Assembly: GCA_900318115.1 (NCBI GenBank)
Contig: ONJJ01000031.1
Span: forward strand, 26,265-90,264
Reading direction: 5' to 3'
Origin: an uncultured Prevotellaceae bacterium
GTDB taxonomy: Bacteria; Bacteroidota; Bacteroidia; Bacteroidales; Bacteroidaceae
Length of the DNA: 64,000 nt
The translations under genes and the position numbers were made by a program. This document shows positions 1 through 8,429 of the stretch, piece after piece (within the stretch, counting starts at the first letter, position 1; every line of letters starts with the position of its first letter). Below the pieces are notes generated by a model that was not told where the DNA came from, ran no database searches, and saw only the letters and a list, made by a program, of their open reading frames with translations.

Positions 1-880
1 TGTAGTACTTTTGGCCTTCCTCCACGCGGATGACGATATCCACGGAACTCTCGTCGTGGGGGCTCACGCTGTCATAAACGATGCGGGCATCGCGGAAGCC
101 GAGCTCGTTGTATTTCTCAATCAGACGTTCCTTGTCCTCCGTCCATTTCTTGTCCACGAACTTCTTGGAACGGAACCAACTGCTGATCTTTCCGCGTTCG
201 TGGGTCTTCTTGAAGGCACCGTTACGGAACAGCGTTCCCTTGATCTTCTTCAGGGGCAGGACATCGTTGCCAAGCACGTTGATGCTGTTGACCTTGACCT
301 TGTCTTTCTTATCAACATTCACATCGATGATGACCTTGCCCGGGTCGCTGACATCATCGTGCTGCACGAATTCGATTTCAGCATTCTTGTAGCCCTTGTC
401 GTCGAAGTATCGCTTACCCCAGATGCGTGCTGTCTGAAGTGATGTGGGCAGGAGCTGCATGTCCTTCACCAGGCCCAGCTTGCTCTCGAGGTCTTCGCGT
501 TCGCTCTTCTTGACACCATAGTAGTTGATCTGTGAGATGTGGGGGCGGGTGGCGAGCACGATGCGCAGGTAGATACTGTCGCCCACGATGCTGTCGGCTT
601 TGATTGAGACGTTGCTGAAGAGGCCGTGCTTCCAATAGCGCTGGGCGGCGCGGGTGATTTCCTCGCCAGGAACGGTGATGCGCTGTCCCTTCTGGAGTCC
701 GGACAGACCGATGAGTACGAAGTCTTCGTAGTTCTTCACTCCTTCCACCGCGATGTCGCCGATATAGTATTTCTGGGGCGTTCGCTGGTAGTCTATGACG
801 GGGTTGACGATGCGTTCCTTAACCTGAGCAAAAGCACTCAGCGGTAGCAGTAAGAATAATATGTAGAGTATTCTTTTCAT
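1..880 (-). CDS. bamA: BamA / Omp85 outer-membrane assembly factor, 3' part beyond window
   Basis: Reading the minus strand from the ATG at 880 gives an open frame of 293 residues to the window edge. It starts with a signal peptide ([19 protein letters not shown]) and continues with POTRA-type repeats, e.g. [20 protein letters not shown] near residue 40 and [12 protein letters not shown] near residue 190. BamA inserts beta-barrel proteins into the outer membrane; the POTRA domains lie in the periplasm and the barrel, missing here, would follow to the left. The start codon overlaps the uppS stop (ATGA), so the two are translationally coupled. The order DUF6089-like barrel, uppS, bamA is common in Bacteroidota. 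Family assignment is firm; only the N-terminal third or so is visible. Confidence 0.93.
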   Translation of the reverse strand, partial: MKRILYILFLLLPLSAFAQVKERIVNPVIDYQRTPQKYYIGDIAVEGVKNYEDFVLIGLSGLQKGQRITVPGEEITRAAQRYWKHGLFSNVSIKADSIVGDSIYLRIVLATRPHISQINYYGVKKSEREDLESKLGLVKDMQLLPTSLQTARIWGKRYFDDKGYKNAEIEFVQHDDVSDPGKVIIDVNVDKKDKVKVNSINVLGNDVLPLKKIKGTLFRNGAFKKTHERGKISSWFRSKKFVDKKWTEDKERLIEKYNELGFRDARIVYDSVSPHDESSVDIVIRVEEGQKYY

Positions 881-1617
881 TCTTGTTCTTTTACTTGTTC
901 ACTGGTCTTGCCGAATCGGCGCTCGCGGTGCTGGTAGTCTGCTATGGCCAGATGTAGAGCTTCCTCGTCGAAGTCCGGCCAGAAGGTGTCGCAGAAGTAC
1001 AGTTCGGAGTAGGCAATCTGCCAGAGCAGGTAGTTACTCACGCGCTGCTCGCCTCCCGTGCGGATCAGCAGTTCCGGATCGGGCATGAAGCTGGTCTGCA
1101 GGTAACTGGCAACCATGCTCTCGTTGATGTCCCATTCGCACTTGCCGCTGTTGCAGGGTGCCTGCATGTCCACATAAATCTGTCGGCAGGCATTGGCGAT
1201 TTCCCATCGTGCGGAGTAGCTGAGTGCAACGACCATGGTCATCTTGTCGTTCTCGCAGGTGTTGCGCTCCACTTCTTCCAGGCGCCGGCGAACCTCCTGT
1301 GGCAGGCGTGCGCGGTCGCCGATGGCGCGGAAGCGGACATTGTTCTTCTGGAAGATCTCTTCCTCGAGATTCTTCAGGAACAGGTCCATCAGCGCTGCCA
1401 CCTCCTCGGCGGGGCGGTTCCAGTTCTCGGTGGAGAAGGTGTAGAGGGTCAGGTATTTCACACCCAGACGCGTGCATTCTTCCGTGATGCGTTTCACGGT
1501 CTCCACGCCCTGGACATGGCCTGCAGTGCGGGGTAGCCCTCTCTGTTTTGCCCAGCGGCCATTGCCGTCCATGATGATAGCGATGTGCTGGGGTATGCGG
1601 TTTCTATCTAATTCCAT
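877..1617 (-). CDS. uppS: Isoprenyl transferase (undecaprenyl diphosphate synthase)
   Basis: This 246-aa cytosolic enzyme adds isopentenyl units to farnesyl diphosphate to make the C55 lipid carrier for peptidoglycan and surface glycans. The family signature MDGNGRWA is at residues 16-23 and contains the Mg-binding Asp17. Further family blocks are [24 protein letters not shown] and [19 protein letters not shown]. Length matches the family. It lies 11 bp after the DUF6089-like gene and overlaps bamA by 4 bp, so all are probably one envelope operon. Nothing looks damaged. Confidence 0.97.
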   Translation of the reverse strand: MELDRNRIPQHIAIIMDGNGRWAKQRGLPRTAGHVQGVETVKRITEECTRLGVKYLTLYTFSTENWNRPAEEVAALMDLFLKNLEEEIFQKNNVRFRAIGDRARLPQEVRRRLEEVERNTCENDKMTMVVALSYSARWEIANACRQIYVDMQAPCNSGKCEWDINESMVASYLQTSFMPDPELLIRTGGEQRVSNYLLWQIAYSELYFCDTFWPDFDEEALHLAIADYQHRERRFGKTSEQVKEQE

Positions 1618-1628
1618 GTTGCAGGAGT

Positions 1629-2351
1629 TCAGTTGTTACATTTTCTATATTTGGGCGAGATGTCGTAGGTCAGGAAGACGAAGAGCATCTGGTAGCAGTC
1701 TTTATTCTTGAACATTCCGCTCGTTATGCCGAGGGGATCTTTGAGTTTGGTCACGTCGGGGGTGTCGTCCAGCCGGTCGTTGGTGGTGAACCTGACGCTC
1801 CATTCAAGTCCGATGTTCAGGCGCTTGCGCAGCTTGTAGCGGAATCCCAGGCCGATGGGGATATTCAACCCCGCAGCAACGCTGCAGCCTCCGCCGAGTG
1901 CTACGGTCACGCCCGCGCCCGCCATCAAATAAGGAGTCCATCGCGAGAGTCCCTTGTAGCCAGCTCCCACTCCATACGCGAGGAAGTTGAACTCGAACTG
2001 CGCTCCGACGTCCACGATGTTGCGGCCAAAGTGGATGGGGGCCGCTGCAGCACCTCCCTCTGCGCTATGGCTGAGCGCGTCGGTGGGCACGAACTGCCCC
2101 TCGGTGTTTCCGCTGATGCGACCGAAGGCCGCGTTGGTCTTTATGACCATGCGCTGGTTGAGGTTCCTGCGCCAGATGAGTGTCCCGAGCACGCCGGGGT
2201 GAGTCATGAATCCTCCTCCGGCATCGCCGAGATAGCTGTCGATGCCCACGCCTCCACCTATCTCCTGCTGGTATTCCAGCAGGTCGCCCTCTTGAGCCTT
2301 AGCGGCGCAGACGACCAGGCAGGCGGTCAGTATGGCGAGCAGGCGTTTCAT
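1629..2351 (-). CDS. DUF6089-like small outer-membrane beta-barrel protein
   Basis: A 240-aa protein with a clear signal peptide ([20 protein letters not shown]) followed by glycine- and aromatic-rich alternating strands ([49 protein letters not shown]), the pattern of an 8-stranded-type outer-membrane barrel. Proteins of this size directly upstream of uppS and bamA in Bacteroidota are usually annotated DUF6089; I assign it by that context and by sequence pattern, not by a search. It starts 30 bp after the DUF6242-like lipoprotein gene and ends 11 bp before uppS. Its function is unknown; a role in outer-membrane biogenesis is only an inference from the neighbours. Confidence 0.8.
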   Translation of the reverse strand: MKRLLAILTACLVVCAAKAQEGDLLEYQQEIGGGVGIDSYLGDAGGGFMTHPGVLGTLIWRRNLNQRMVIKTNAAFGRISGNTEGQFVPTDALSHSAEGGAAAAPIHFGRNIVDVGAQFEFNFLAYGVGAGYKGLSRWTPYLMAGAGVTVALGGGCSVAAGLNIPIGLGFRYKLRKRLNIGLEWSVRFTTNDRLDDTPDVTKLKDPLGITSGMFKNKDCYQMLFVFLTYDISPKYRKCNN

Positions 2352-2381
2352 CCTTGGTGCATCGTTTTCTGTGCGAGGTCA

Positions 2382-3755
2382 TCACTCGCCGATACTGTTC
2401 TTTTTGGCACACCACACTTGATTGCCGGCCACGACCCAGATGAATTCAGCCCTGCGGGCAACAGCCACAGCGCCTGTGGTGCCCTGGATGGCTGTGGGCG
2501 GCACGAAGTCGCTGCTGGTTTTCCAGGTGATGCCGTTGTCGTGGCTGACATAGGCTTTCTTCAGTGCTGTGGAGGTGTCGCTGCCGAGGAGGCTGCCCCC
2601 CATGGCCACGAGGCTGTTATAGTATTCGACGATGGTCAGATGGTGCTGTGCGGGCAGCAGATAGTCGTTGTCTCCTGCTTGGGCAAAGAGTGTCCATGGC
2701 TCGTTGGATCCTTCGAGCAAACTCCATACCGAGAGGGGTGCCGCGCCGCCAGAGACATTGTCCAGCAGTATCACGCGGCGGTTGCCGTTGTCCTGCTCGT
2801 AGGCCAAGGCGGCTGCGGGATGACCGGTGAAGCCACCTGCCTCCACTTCTATCGGTGTCCAGAATGTCCCGTCGGCGGAAGAGGCAATGATGGGTGCGCC
2901 GTCGGCATCGGTCGTGGTGACATAGAGGGCGGTCTCACTGGCAGCTATAAGATGTATAGGAGTGATTCCCTCCGTGCTCGCATCCTGCCAGGCTACGCCA
3001 TCGCTGGAGGTGTAGAGCTTCTGGTCGCAACTCATCCAGAACTTGCCGAGGAAGTCGTGAATCGTTTTCACTTCTGGTGCAGCGCCCAGTCCTGTGCATT
3101 CCAGTTCCGTCCACGTCTCCGCGTAGTACGAATTGGCTTTCTCGACAAAGACCTTGCCCGTGGCATCCTTGAAGAACACCATGGGTCCCTGTTCTACAAA
3201 CAGCAGGCGCGCCTCGTCAATCGCATCGCTGGACGGGCGGATATCAGCCATTCGAGTCCAAGAGAAGCCTTCGGGGTTGGAGGTGCGGACGTTCAGCTTC
3301 AGGGTGTAGTCGCGCGACGTCTTGCCGCTCGAGGAAAACACCCGGAAGAGAAGGGGCTCGGTGAAGTTGATGCTGTCTTTGGTGGAATAGGTCTTCCAAC
3401 TGGTGGTGTCGGCCACGGGAGCATAGACCAGGTTGCCCGTTCCGGTAACGGTCGCCAACACGGATTCCAGACGTGTGCCGATGGGCAGCGAGTCGCGGTT
3501 GGTGATGGTCTGTGCCCGCTGGTCGATGAGCAGTTTGTACAGCGAGCCGCTGAATGCCACGTGGTAGGTGCTGTCTTTGCCGTCAGACGCAGTCGCATGC
3601 AGGACGCGCTTCATCTGTCCGAGGCTGAATGCGCTGATGTAGCATTGCTCGCTGAGCACCACTTCTTCGCTGTCGCTGCTCCCGCAGGAGGCGACGCCGA
3701 GGCAGAGGGTCAGCAGCGCTGCCAAGATATAGTGAGTTCTTTTCATTTTCTTCAT
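2382..3755 (-). CDS. DUF6242-like exported lipoprotein
   Basis: The product from the ATG at 3755 (MKKMKRTHYILAALLT) is about 457 aa, with a hydrophobic signal and a lipobox ending in VASCGSS, so it should be a lipid-anchored envelope protein. The rest resembles the Bacteroidales DUF6242 group: an N-terminal beta domain (residues about 20-170) and a C-terminal part with repeated Trp/Gly strand pairs and SSDGVAW or SADGTFW turns, as in beta-propeller-like folds. A longer frame begins at 3785, but a TACTTTTG promoter box lies at 3775-3782, inside that extension, so the 3755 start is preferred. It is first in the run leading to uppS and bamA. Function unknown. Confidence 0.75.
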   Translation of the reverse strand: MKKMKRTHYILAALLTLCLGVASCGSSDSEEVVLSEQCYISAFSLGQMKRVLHATASDGKDSTYHVAFSGSLYKLLIDQRAQTITNRDSLPIGTRLESVLATVTGTGNLVYAPVADTTSWKTYSTKDSINFTEPLLFRVFSSSGKTSRDYTLKLNVRTSNPEGFSWTRMADIRPSSDAIDEARLLFVEQGPMVFFKDATGKVFVEKANSYYAETWTELECTGLGAAPEVKTIHDFLGKFWMSCDQKLYTSSDGVAWQDASTEGITPIHLIAASETALYVTTTDADGAPIIASSADGTFWTPIEVEAGGFTGHPAAALAYEQDNGNRRVILLDNVSGGAAPLSVWSLLEGSNEPWTLFAQAGDNDYLLPAQHHLTIVEYYNSLVAMGGSLLGSDTSTALKKAYVSHDNGITWKTSSDFVPPTAIQGTTGAVAVARRAEFIWVVAGNQVWCAKKNSIGE

Positions 3756-3774
3756 TTGTTGCTGAAAACGGACG

Positions 3775-3782
3775 CAAAAGTA
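3775..3782 (-). promoter_or_regulatory. Bacteroidota -7 box for the DUF6242-uppS-bamA run
   Basis: The minus strand reads TACTTTTG here, matching the TAnnTTTG consensus. The expected transcription start falls near 3768, giving a leader of about 13 nt before the ATG at 3755. No good TTTG is visible at -33, so strength is uncertain. Confidence 0.55.
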
Positions 3783-3842
3783 CATCTTTTCTTTCCACGC
3801 GCGAAATATCGCGGTCTGAAAAGTGACGAAAAACCTTGTTAA

Positions 3843-4742
3843 TTAGGCAAAATTAACGTGAACAGGGCGCCCTTTAGGTTCTGTTTTCAATTCAGGAGCC
3901 CTTACTCCGCAGTCCAGAAGTAGTTCTGAACGTTCGATGAACGCCTCGTCCCAGAGGTCTGCATCGATGAAGGATTGCAGTGTCCGGGCACCGCCTTCGA
4001 CGAGGATGGACTGGTAGCCGGCGATTTTTTCTTCCAGGGGCACGTCGTCCGAAGTGAGTACGATGCGCTCGGGGTTCTTGCCCGGCCACAGCCTGGTGGT
4101 CAGGCTCGGCTGATCCAGTTCCCAGGTGCGGCGTCCCACGAGAATAGCTTCGTGTGAGGCACGCAGCCGGTGCACCAGCGTCTGGGTCCAATCCGTGGAG
4201 AAGCGGACAGCCTCGCCGTCGGCTCTGCTCTGTCGCTCGCGGTCGATATATCCATCGGCGCTTTGTGCCCATTTCAGGGTGATAAAGGGGCGGTGCTTGG
4301 TGTGGAAGGTCATGAATTTACGGTTCAGCCACCAACATTCTCGTTCCAGCACGCCAACCACGACCTCCGCTCCGGCCTCGCGCAGTCGGCGAATGCCACG
4401 ACCGGCCACTTTCTCGTTGGGATCCAGGCAACCGACAACCACCCTGCGGAATCCTTTTTCCACAAGCAGTTCGGCACATGGAGGGGTCTTCCCCCAATGG
4501 GAGCAGGGCTCCAGACTGACATAAATCGTGGCTTCGCGCAGTAGCGATTCGTCCTCAGGACGCACGCTCCGGACTGCGTTTACCTCGGCATGAGGGCCGC
4601 CATACTGCCTATGCCAGCCCTCGCCAATGATCCGTCCTTCATGCACAATGACGGCTCCGACCTGGGGGTTGGGGGCTGTGGTGAATTCGCCGTGACGCGC
4701 CAATTGCAGGCAGCGCGACATGTATTTCTCGTCTTCTGTCAT
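3843..4742 (-). CDS. ribD: Bifunctional riboflavin deaminase/reductase RibD
   Basis: This 299-aa enzyme catalyses the second and third steps of riboflavin synthesis: deamination of the diaminopyrimidine, then reduction of the ribosyl side chain. The N-terminal deaminase half carries the zinc site: HAE with His51 and Glu53, and Cys80 and Cys89 in PCSHWGKTPPC. The C-terminal reductase half begins around residue 150 (RPFITLKWAQSADGYID) and has the LVEGGARTLQSFI block. It is somewhat shorter than the E. coli enzyme (about 367 aa), mainly in the reductase domain, as is frequent in Bacteroidota. It is divergent from prmC with 109 bp between them. Confidence 0.95.
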   Translation of the reverse strand: MTEDEKYMSRCLQLARHGEFTTAPNPQVGAVIVHEGRIIGEGWHRQYGGPHAEVNAVRSVRPEDESLLREATIYVSLEPCSHWGKTPPCAELLVEKGFRRVVVGCLDPNEKVAGRGIRRLREAGAEVVVGVLERECWWLNRKFMTFHTKHRPFITLKWAQSADGYIDRERQSRADGEAVRFSTDWTQTLVHRLRASHEAILVGRRTWELDQPSLTTRLWPGKNPERIVLTSDDVPLEEKIAGYQSILVEGGARTLQSFIDADLWDEAFIERSELLLDCGVRAPELKTEPKGRPVHVNFA

Positions 4743-4766
4743 TTCCTAAATTCTGGTGCCGTGAGG

Positions 4767-4774
4767 CAAAATTA
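4767..4774 (-). promoter_or_regulatory. -7 box of ribD promoter
   Basis: The minus strand reads TAATTTTG, fitting TAnnTTTG, 25 nt before the ribD start. No clear -33 TTTG is present at 19-21 nt upstream. Confidence 0.5.
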
Positions 4775-4814
4775 CTACTTTCTACTCTCTATGCTACATT
4801 TTGTAGCTCAATAC

Positions 4815-4847
4815 TTGGAGAACTCTCAAATTTAATCGCTATCTTTG
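4815..4847 (+). promoter_or_regulatory. prmC promoter placed almost on the start codon
   Basis: TTGG at 4815-4818, 21 nt, then TATCTTTG at 4840-4847. The prmC ATG follows only 4 nt later (4852). Because transcription normally starts about 6-7 nt after this box, the mRNA should begin at or next to the ATG and be leaderless. Confidence 0.65.
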
Positions 4848-4851
4848 CGCC

Positions 4852-5736
4852 ATGAATTATCGTGAACTCATCGCACAACTCACTCCGCAACGGGGAGTCG
4901 GCGAGGCCCGAGCCATCGTCCGAATGGTTATGGAAGAGCGCTTTGGACTCTCGCAAATGGATCTTTTGCTCGGCAAAGATACAACATTATCCGCAGATGA
5001 CCGCAAAGATTTCGAAAAAATTGCGGTCCGACTGCTTCGTGGGGAGCCTGTTCAGCACGTTTTAGGCTTCGCTGACTTCTGCGGCCACCGGTTTCGTGTC
5101 AATAACGATGTCCTCATTCCGCGTCCCGAGACGGAAGAACTGGTGCGGCGGGCTATAGCGGCGCTCGCAGATGCAGATTCTGCAAAGAAGGGGAGGGAAC
5201 ATACCGCTATCCTCGACCTGTGCACGGGCAGTGGCTGCATCGCCACCAGCCTGGCTCTTGCCTTCCCTCAAGCCCGCGTCGTCGGTGTTGACATCAGTGT
5301 TCAGGCACTGGCCGTGGCCCGGGCGAACGCAGCGCGTCTGGGTGCCTCGAATGCCGAATTTTTACAACAAGACATACTTCGCTGCTCCGAAGCCGATTCT
5401 GCATTTCCCTCTTCTCCCTTCGCCGTCATCACAGCCAATCCTCCATACGTCCGTGTTTGCGAATCCTCTGAAATGGAGCCCACGGTGTTGGATTTTGAGC
5501 CTCATTTAGCACTTTTTGTCCCTGACGATGATCCGCTGCTTTTCTATCGTGCCATAGCTTCCATCGCTCGTGGGCAATTACTGCCGGCAGGTCAGCTCTT
5601 TGCGGAGATTAATGCTGCACTTTGTGAAGAAACCCGACAGCTTTTCCTTTCTTCCGGCTTTGGCGACGTCCGCGTGCTTCACGACCAATTTGGCCGCCCT
5701 CGCATCTTGAGCGCAGCCTTTCAAGGGTCTATTTAA
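4852..5736 (+). CDS. prmC: Peptide chain release factor N5-glutamine methyltransferase
   Basis: PrmC methylates the glutamine of the GGQ motif of release factors, using S-adenosylmethionine. The 294-aa protein has the helical N-terminal domain, the RPETEELV block (residues about 91-98), the SAM-binding DLCTGSGCIATSLAL (about 121-135) and the catalytic NPPY at about 196-199. The ATG at 4852 is kept because the N-terminal sequence (MNYRELIAQLTPQ) looks like the family; the next Met would remove conserved helices. It converges on uxuA with only 7 bp between the stop codons and no hairpin. It is the only plus-strand gene in the first 16 kb. Confidence 0.95.
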   Translation: MNYRELIAQLTPQRGVGEARAIVRMVMEERFGLSQMDLLLGKDTTLSADDRKDFEKIAVRLLRGEPVQHVLGFADFCGHRFRVNNDVLIPRPETEELVRRAIAALADADSAKKGREHTAILDLCTGSGCIATSLALAFPQARVVGVDISVQALAVARANAARLGASNAEFLQQDILRCSEADSAFPSSPFAVITANPPYVRVCESSEMEPTVLDFEPHLALFVPDDDPLLFYRAIASIARGQLLPAGQLFAEINAALCEETRQLFLSSGFGDVRVLHDQFGRPRILSAAFQGSI

Positions 5737-5743
5737 GAGCCGG

Positions 5744-6937
5744 TTATTGTGCTATCGCAGCCAGCACTCCCTGCACTTGTGCCAGGGCAAAGGCACGTCC
5801 GAGGAAACTGTAGCCTGCATTATAGCCTCGCGCCTCGTCGCCGAGCATGGTCTTTCCGTGGTCCACGCGCATGGGTAATGCGGGATTCTCATGCTGGAAG
5901 ATACGGCATAGCTCGGGCACATTGGCGCGACCGCCGAGGTGGCTGGCTTCCGTGAAGTCGCCGTTGGGGAAGATGTGGCAGGACCGCAGGTGGACGAAAT
6001 GGGTGCGGCCCGCGAACTCGCGAGCCATGGCGACCACGTCGTTGTAGGCTCCTGCAGAGAGGCTTCCGGCACAGAACGTGAGGCCATTGTGGGGATTGTC
6101 CACGGCCGAGAGGAACCAACGGATATCCTCTGCCGTGCGGACAATGCGAGGCAAGCCCAGGATCTCAATAGGCGGGTCATCGGGGTGAACACACATATTG
6201 ATGCCACATTCCTCGCATACGGGCATGATGGCCTCGAGGAAATATTTCATATTCGCACGGAGCTGCGTCTTGTCGATACCCTCGTACTTGGCCAGCAGCT
6301 GATGGAAGAGCTCCAGCGGGTGTTCGTCGCCTTCGTGGAAATTACCGCTGACGAAGCCTTGGGTCTTGATGACGATGTTCTCCACGAGCTGGTGGTCACG
6401 TTCGGGGGAGCTGGTGCGCGCCAGTTCATCGACTTCAGCCAGGATGTCACGTCCCGTGCCCACCCCCTCCGGGAAACGGAAACGGGCCCATTCCTCGCGG
6501 GCGCCAGGGCGCTTGAGGATGCAGATGTCGAAGTATGCAAATTCGGAGTAGGAGAAGTAAAGGTTGTAGGTGCCGTCGGGGTTGGGATGCATGAGGTCTG
6601 TGCGCGCCCAGTCGAGGACGGGCATGAAGTTGTAGCAGACCGTGTGTATCCCTTCTGCAGCGAGGTTGCGCAGGCTTTGCTTGTAGATAGCAATCTGCTC
6701 ATCGCGGTCGGGACCGCCGTATTTGATGGTTTCGGTGACGGGCAGACTCTCTACCACGCTCCAGCGCAGCCCCGAGGCCTCGATGTATTCGCGGAGGTCG
6801 CGTATCTGCTCGCGCGTCCAGACCTCGCCGAGAGGTACGTCGTGCAAGGCGGTGACAATGCCTTCGACGCCAATTTGCCGGAGCATTCCGAGGGTTATCT
6901 TATCGTTCTTTCCGAACCAACGCCAAGTGAGTTCCAT
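5744..6937 (-). CDS. uxuA: D-mannonate dehydratase
   Basis: UxuA removes water from D-mannonate to form 2-keto-3-deoxygluconate in glucuronate breakdown. The 397-aa protein begins METLTWRWFG-like (MELTWRWFGKNDKITLGML), the usual start of the family, and has the metal-site blocks MCVHPDDPPIEILGLPRI, LTFCAGSLSAG and FVHLRSCHIFPNGDFTEASH. Length matches the family. It is the last gene of the run glmM-GH3-GH16-sulfatase-uxaC-MFS-uxuA, 22 bp after the transporter. The order transporter then dehydratase, with uxaC upstream, supports a complete uronate branch, though fructuronate reductase is not in this run. Confidence 0.96.
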   Translation of the reverse strand: MELTWRWFGKNDKITLGMLRQIGVEGIVTALHDVPLGEVWTREQIRDLREYIEASGLRWSVVESLPVTETIKYGGPDRDEQIAIYKQSLRNLAAEGIHTVCYNFMPVLDWARTDLMHPNPDGTYNLYFSYSEFAYFDICILKRPGAREEWARFRFPEGVGTGRDILAEVDELARTSSPERDHQLVENIVIKTQGFVSGNFHEGDEHPLELFHQLLAKYEGIDKTQLRANMKYFLEAIMPVCEECGINMCVHPDDPPIEILGLPRIVRTAEDIRWFLSAVDNPHNGLTFCAGSLSAGAYNDVVAMAREFAGRTHFVHLRSCHIFPNGDFTEASHLGGRANVPELCRIFQHENPALPMRVDHGKTMLGDEARGYNAGYSFLGRAFALAQVQGVLAAIAQ

Positions 6938-6959
6938 TTTTTTGTTTAGGGTTTAGGGT

Positions 6960-8387
6960 TCAAACTTCTACCTTCTTATATCGTGGCACGAGACTCTTCA
7001 TGCATGACCATGCGATGAGATAGGCTACAGCACAATAGCAGAAGACCATCATATAGCCAGCTTCCTTGCCTTCGAATCCGAGGAACTGGAAAGCAGCACC
7101 TTGGGCATCGCTGTAGTCGAAGAGCCAACCGGCACCTTTGTTGATGATGAACGAGGCGATGCCTCCGGTCATGGTTCCAATTCCGGTAATGGTGGCCACG
7201 GCAGACTTGGGGAACATATCACCCACCGTGTTGTAGAGGTTGGCAGACCACGACTGATGACCCGCACCGGCCAAACCGATAATGATGGCAGGCCACCACG
7301 CGCTCAGTTGTCCCAGAGGTTGTGCAAAGAGTGAGAAGACTGGCAGGAACGCAAAGAGTAGCATGGCGCGCAGGCGGCCGGAGTAAGCTTCCATTCCGCG
7401 ACGCTCCATGAAGTATTTGGGCAGATAGCCTCCGGCGGCGATGCTGACAATGGTCACAATCAGATAGACAATGAAGATGAGCGTGGCGCCCATCGTGGAA
7501 TCCGAGCGGTACCCGTACTGGTCGCTGAAGTAGGCGGGTGCCCAAAAGAGGAGGAACCACCAGACGCCATCCGTGAAGAACTTACCGCAGATGTATGCCC
7601 AGGTCTGGCGGAAGGTGAAGCAGCGGAAGAGGGAGATTCCTGCGGACTCCGAGGCTGGGGCGGAGGGAACTTCAGCCTCATCTTGGTTGATATATTCCAA
7701 CTCTGCCTGGTTCACGTGGCTACTCTTCTCCGGCTTCTCGTACATCGTGCCCCAGAAGCCCATCCATAAGAAGCCGAGGGCACCGATGATGATGAAAGCC
7801 CATTCCCAGCCGTAGGCTCGGGCCAGGAACGGAATCGTGACGGGAGCGACAAGGGCTCCCACGGAAGCACCGGAGTTGAAGATGCTGGTGGCCAGCGCGC
7901 GGTCTTTTTTAGGGAAATACTCCGTGGTTACCTTGATGGCGGCGGGGAAGTTGCCGCTCTCGCCAACGGCCAGTATCACACGGCAGGCCATGAATAGCCA
8001 CACCGAGGTCGAGGAGATGGCCAGTGCCATAGCGGAACCGCTCTCCACCAGGCGCATGGCTTCCAGACTCTCCAGCCCATGAATGTGCATGGTTAGCCAA
8101 CCGCAGCTGGCGTGCAGGCAGGCCCCCAGGCTCCAGACAAAGATGGCGATGAGGTAACCGCGTCGGGTGCCCACCCAGTCGATGAACTTGCCGGCAAAGA
8201 GGCTGACGAAAGCATAGAAGATGGAGAACGCGGCAGTGATGGTGCCGTAGTCAGAGTTAGACCAATGGAATTCGGGCGCGATGAAGTCCTTCCATGTCAG
8301 GGAGAGGACTTGACGGTCGAGGTAGTTGACCGTGGTGGCGAAGAAGAGGAGTGCGCAGAGGTACCAACGCCAATTACTCTTGTTCAT
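6960..8387 (-). CDS. MFS transporter, hexuronate (ExuT/anion:cation symporter) type
   Basis: A 475-aa polytopic inner-membrane protein with the MFS signature in the first half (NYLDRQVLSL, then GKFIDWVGTRRGYL after helix 2) and the family block CRVILAVGESGNFPAAIKVTTEYFPKKDRALATSIFNSGASVGAL, which is characteristic of the ExuT/GudP hexuronate and glucarate transporters. It lies between uxaC (42 bp) and uxuA (22 bp), so glucuronate or galacturonate is the likely substrate. The stated substrate is inferred from family and neighbours; related transporters carry other sugar acids. Confidence 0.88.
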   Translation of the reverse strand: MNKSNWRWYLCALLFFATTVNYLDRQVLSLTWKDFIAPEFHWSNSDYGTITAAFSIFYAFVSLFAGKFIDWVGTRRGYLIAIFVWSLGACLHASCGWLTMHIHGLESLEAMRLVESGSAMALAISSTSVWLFMACRVILAVGESGNFPAAIKVTTEYFPKKDRALATSIFNSGASVGALVAPVTIPFLARAYGWEWAFIIIGALGFLWMGFWGTMYEKPEKSSHVNQAELEYINQDEAEVPSAPASESAGISLFRCFTFRQTWAYICGKFFTDGVWWFLLFWAPAYFSDQYGYRSDSTMGATLIFIVYLIVTIVSIAAGGYLPKYFMERRGMEAYSGRLRAMLLFAFLPVFSLFAQPLGQLSAWWPAIIIGLAGAGHQSWSANLYNTVGDMFPKSAVATITGIGTMTGGIASFIINKGAGWLFDYSDAQGAAFQFLGFEGKEAGYMMVFCYCAVAYLIAWSCMKSLVPRYKKVEV

Positions 8388-8429
8388 ATCTATAGATTTA
8401 CTTATTTACGGATTCGCGAGGAAGTGACA

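Noticed and set aside
2031-3842. Open frame of 603 codons on the plus strand
   Set aside because: Antisense to the DUF6242-like and DUF6089-like genes and without recognisable domains; a shadow.
6940-6960. Telomere-like TTTAGGG repeats
   Set aside because: Only two copies in a short spacer between uxuA and the transporter; not meaningful.
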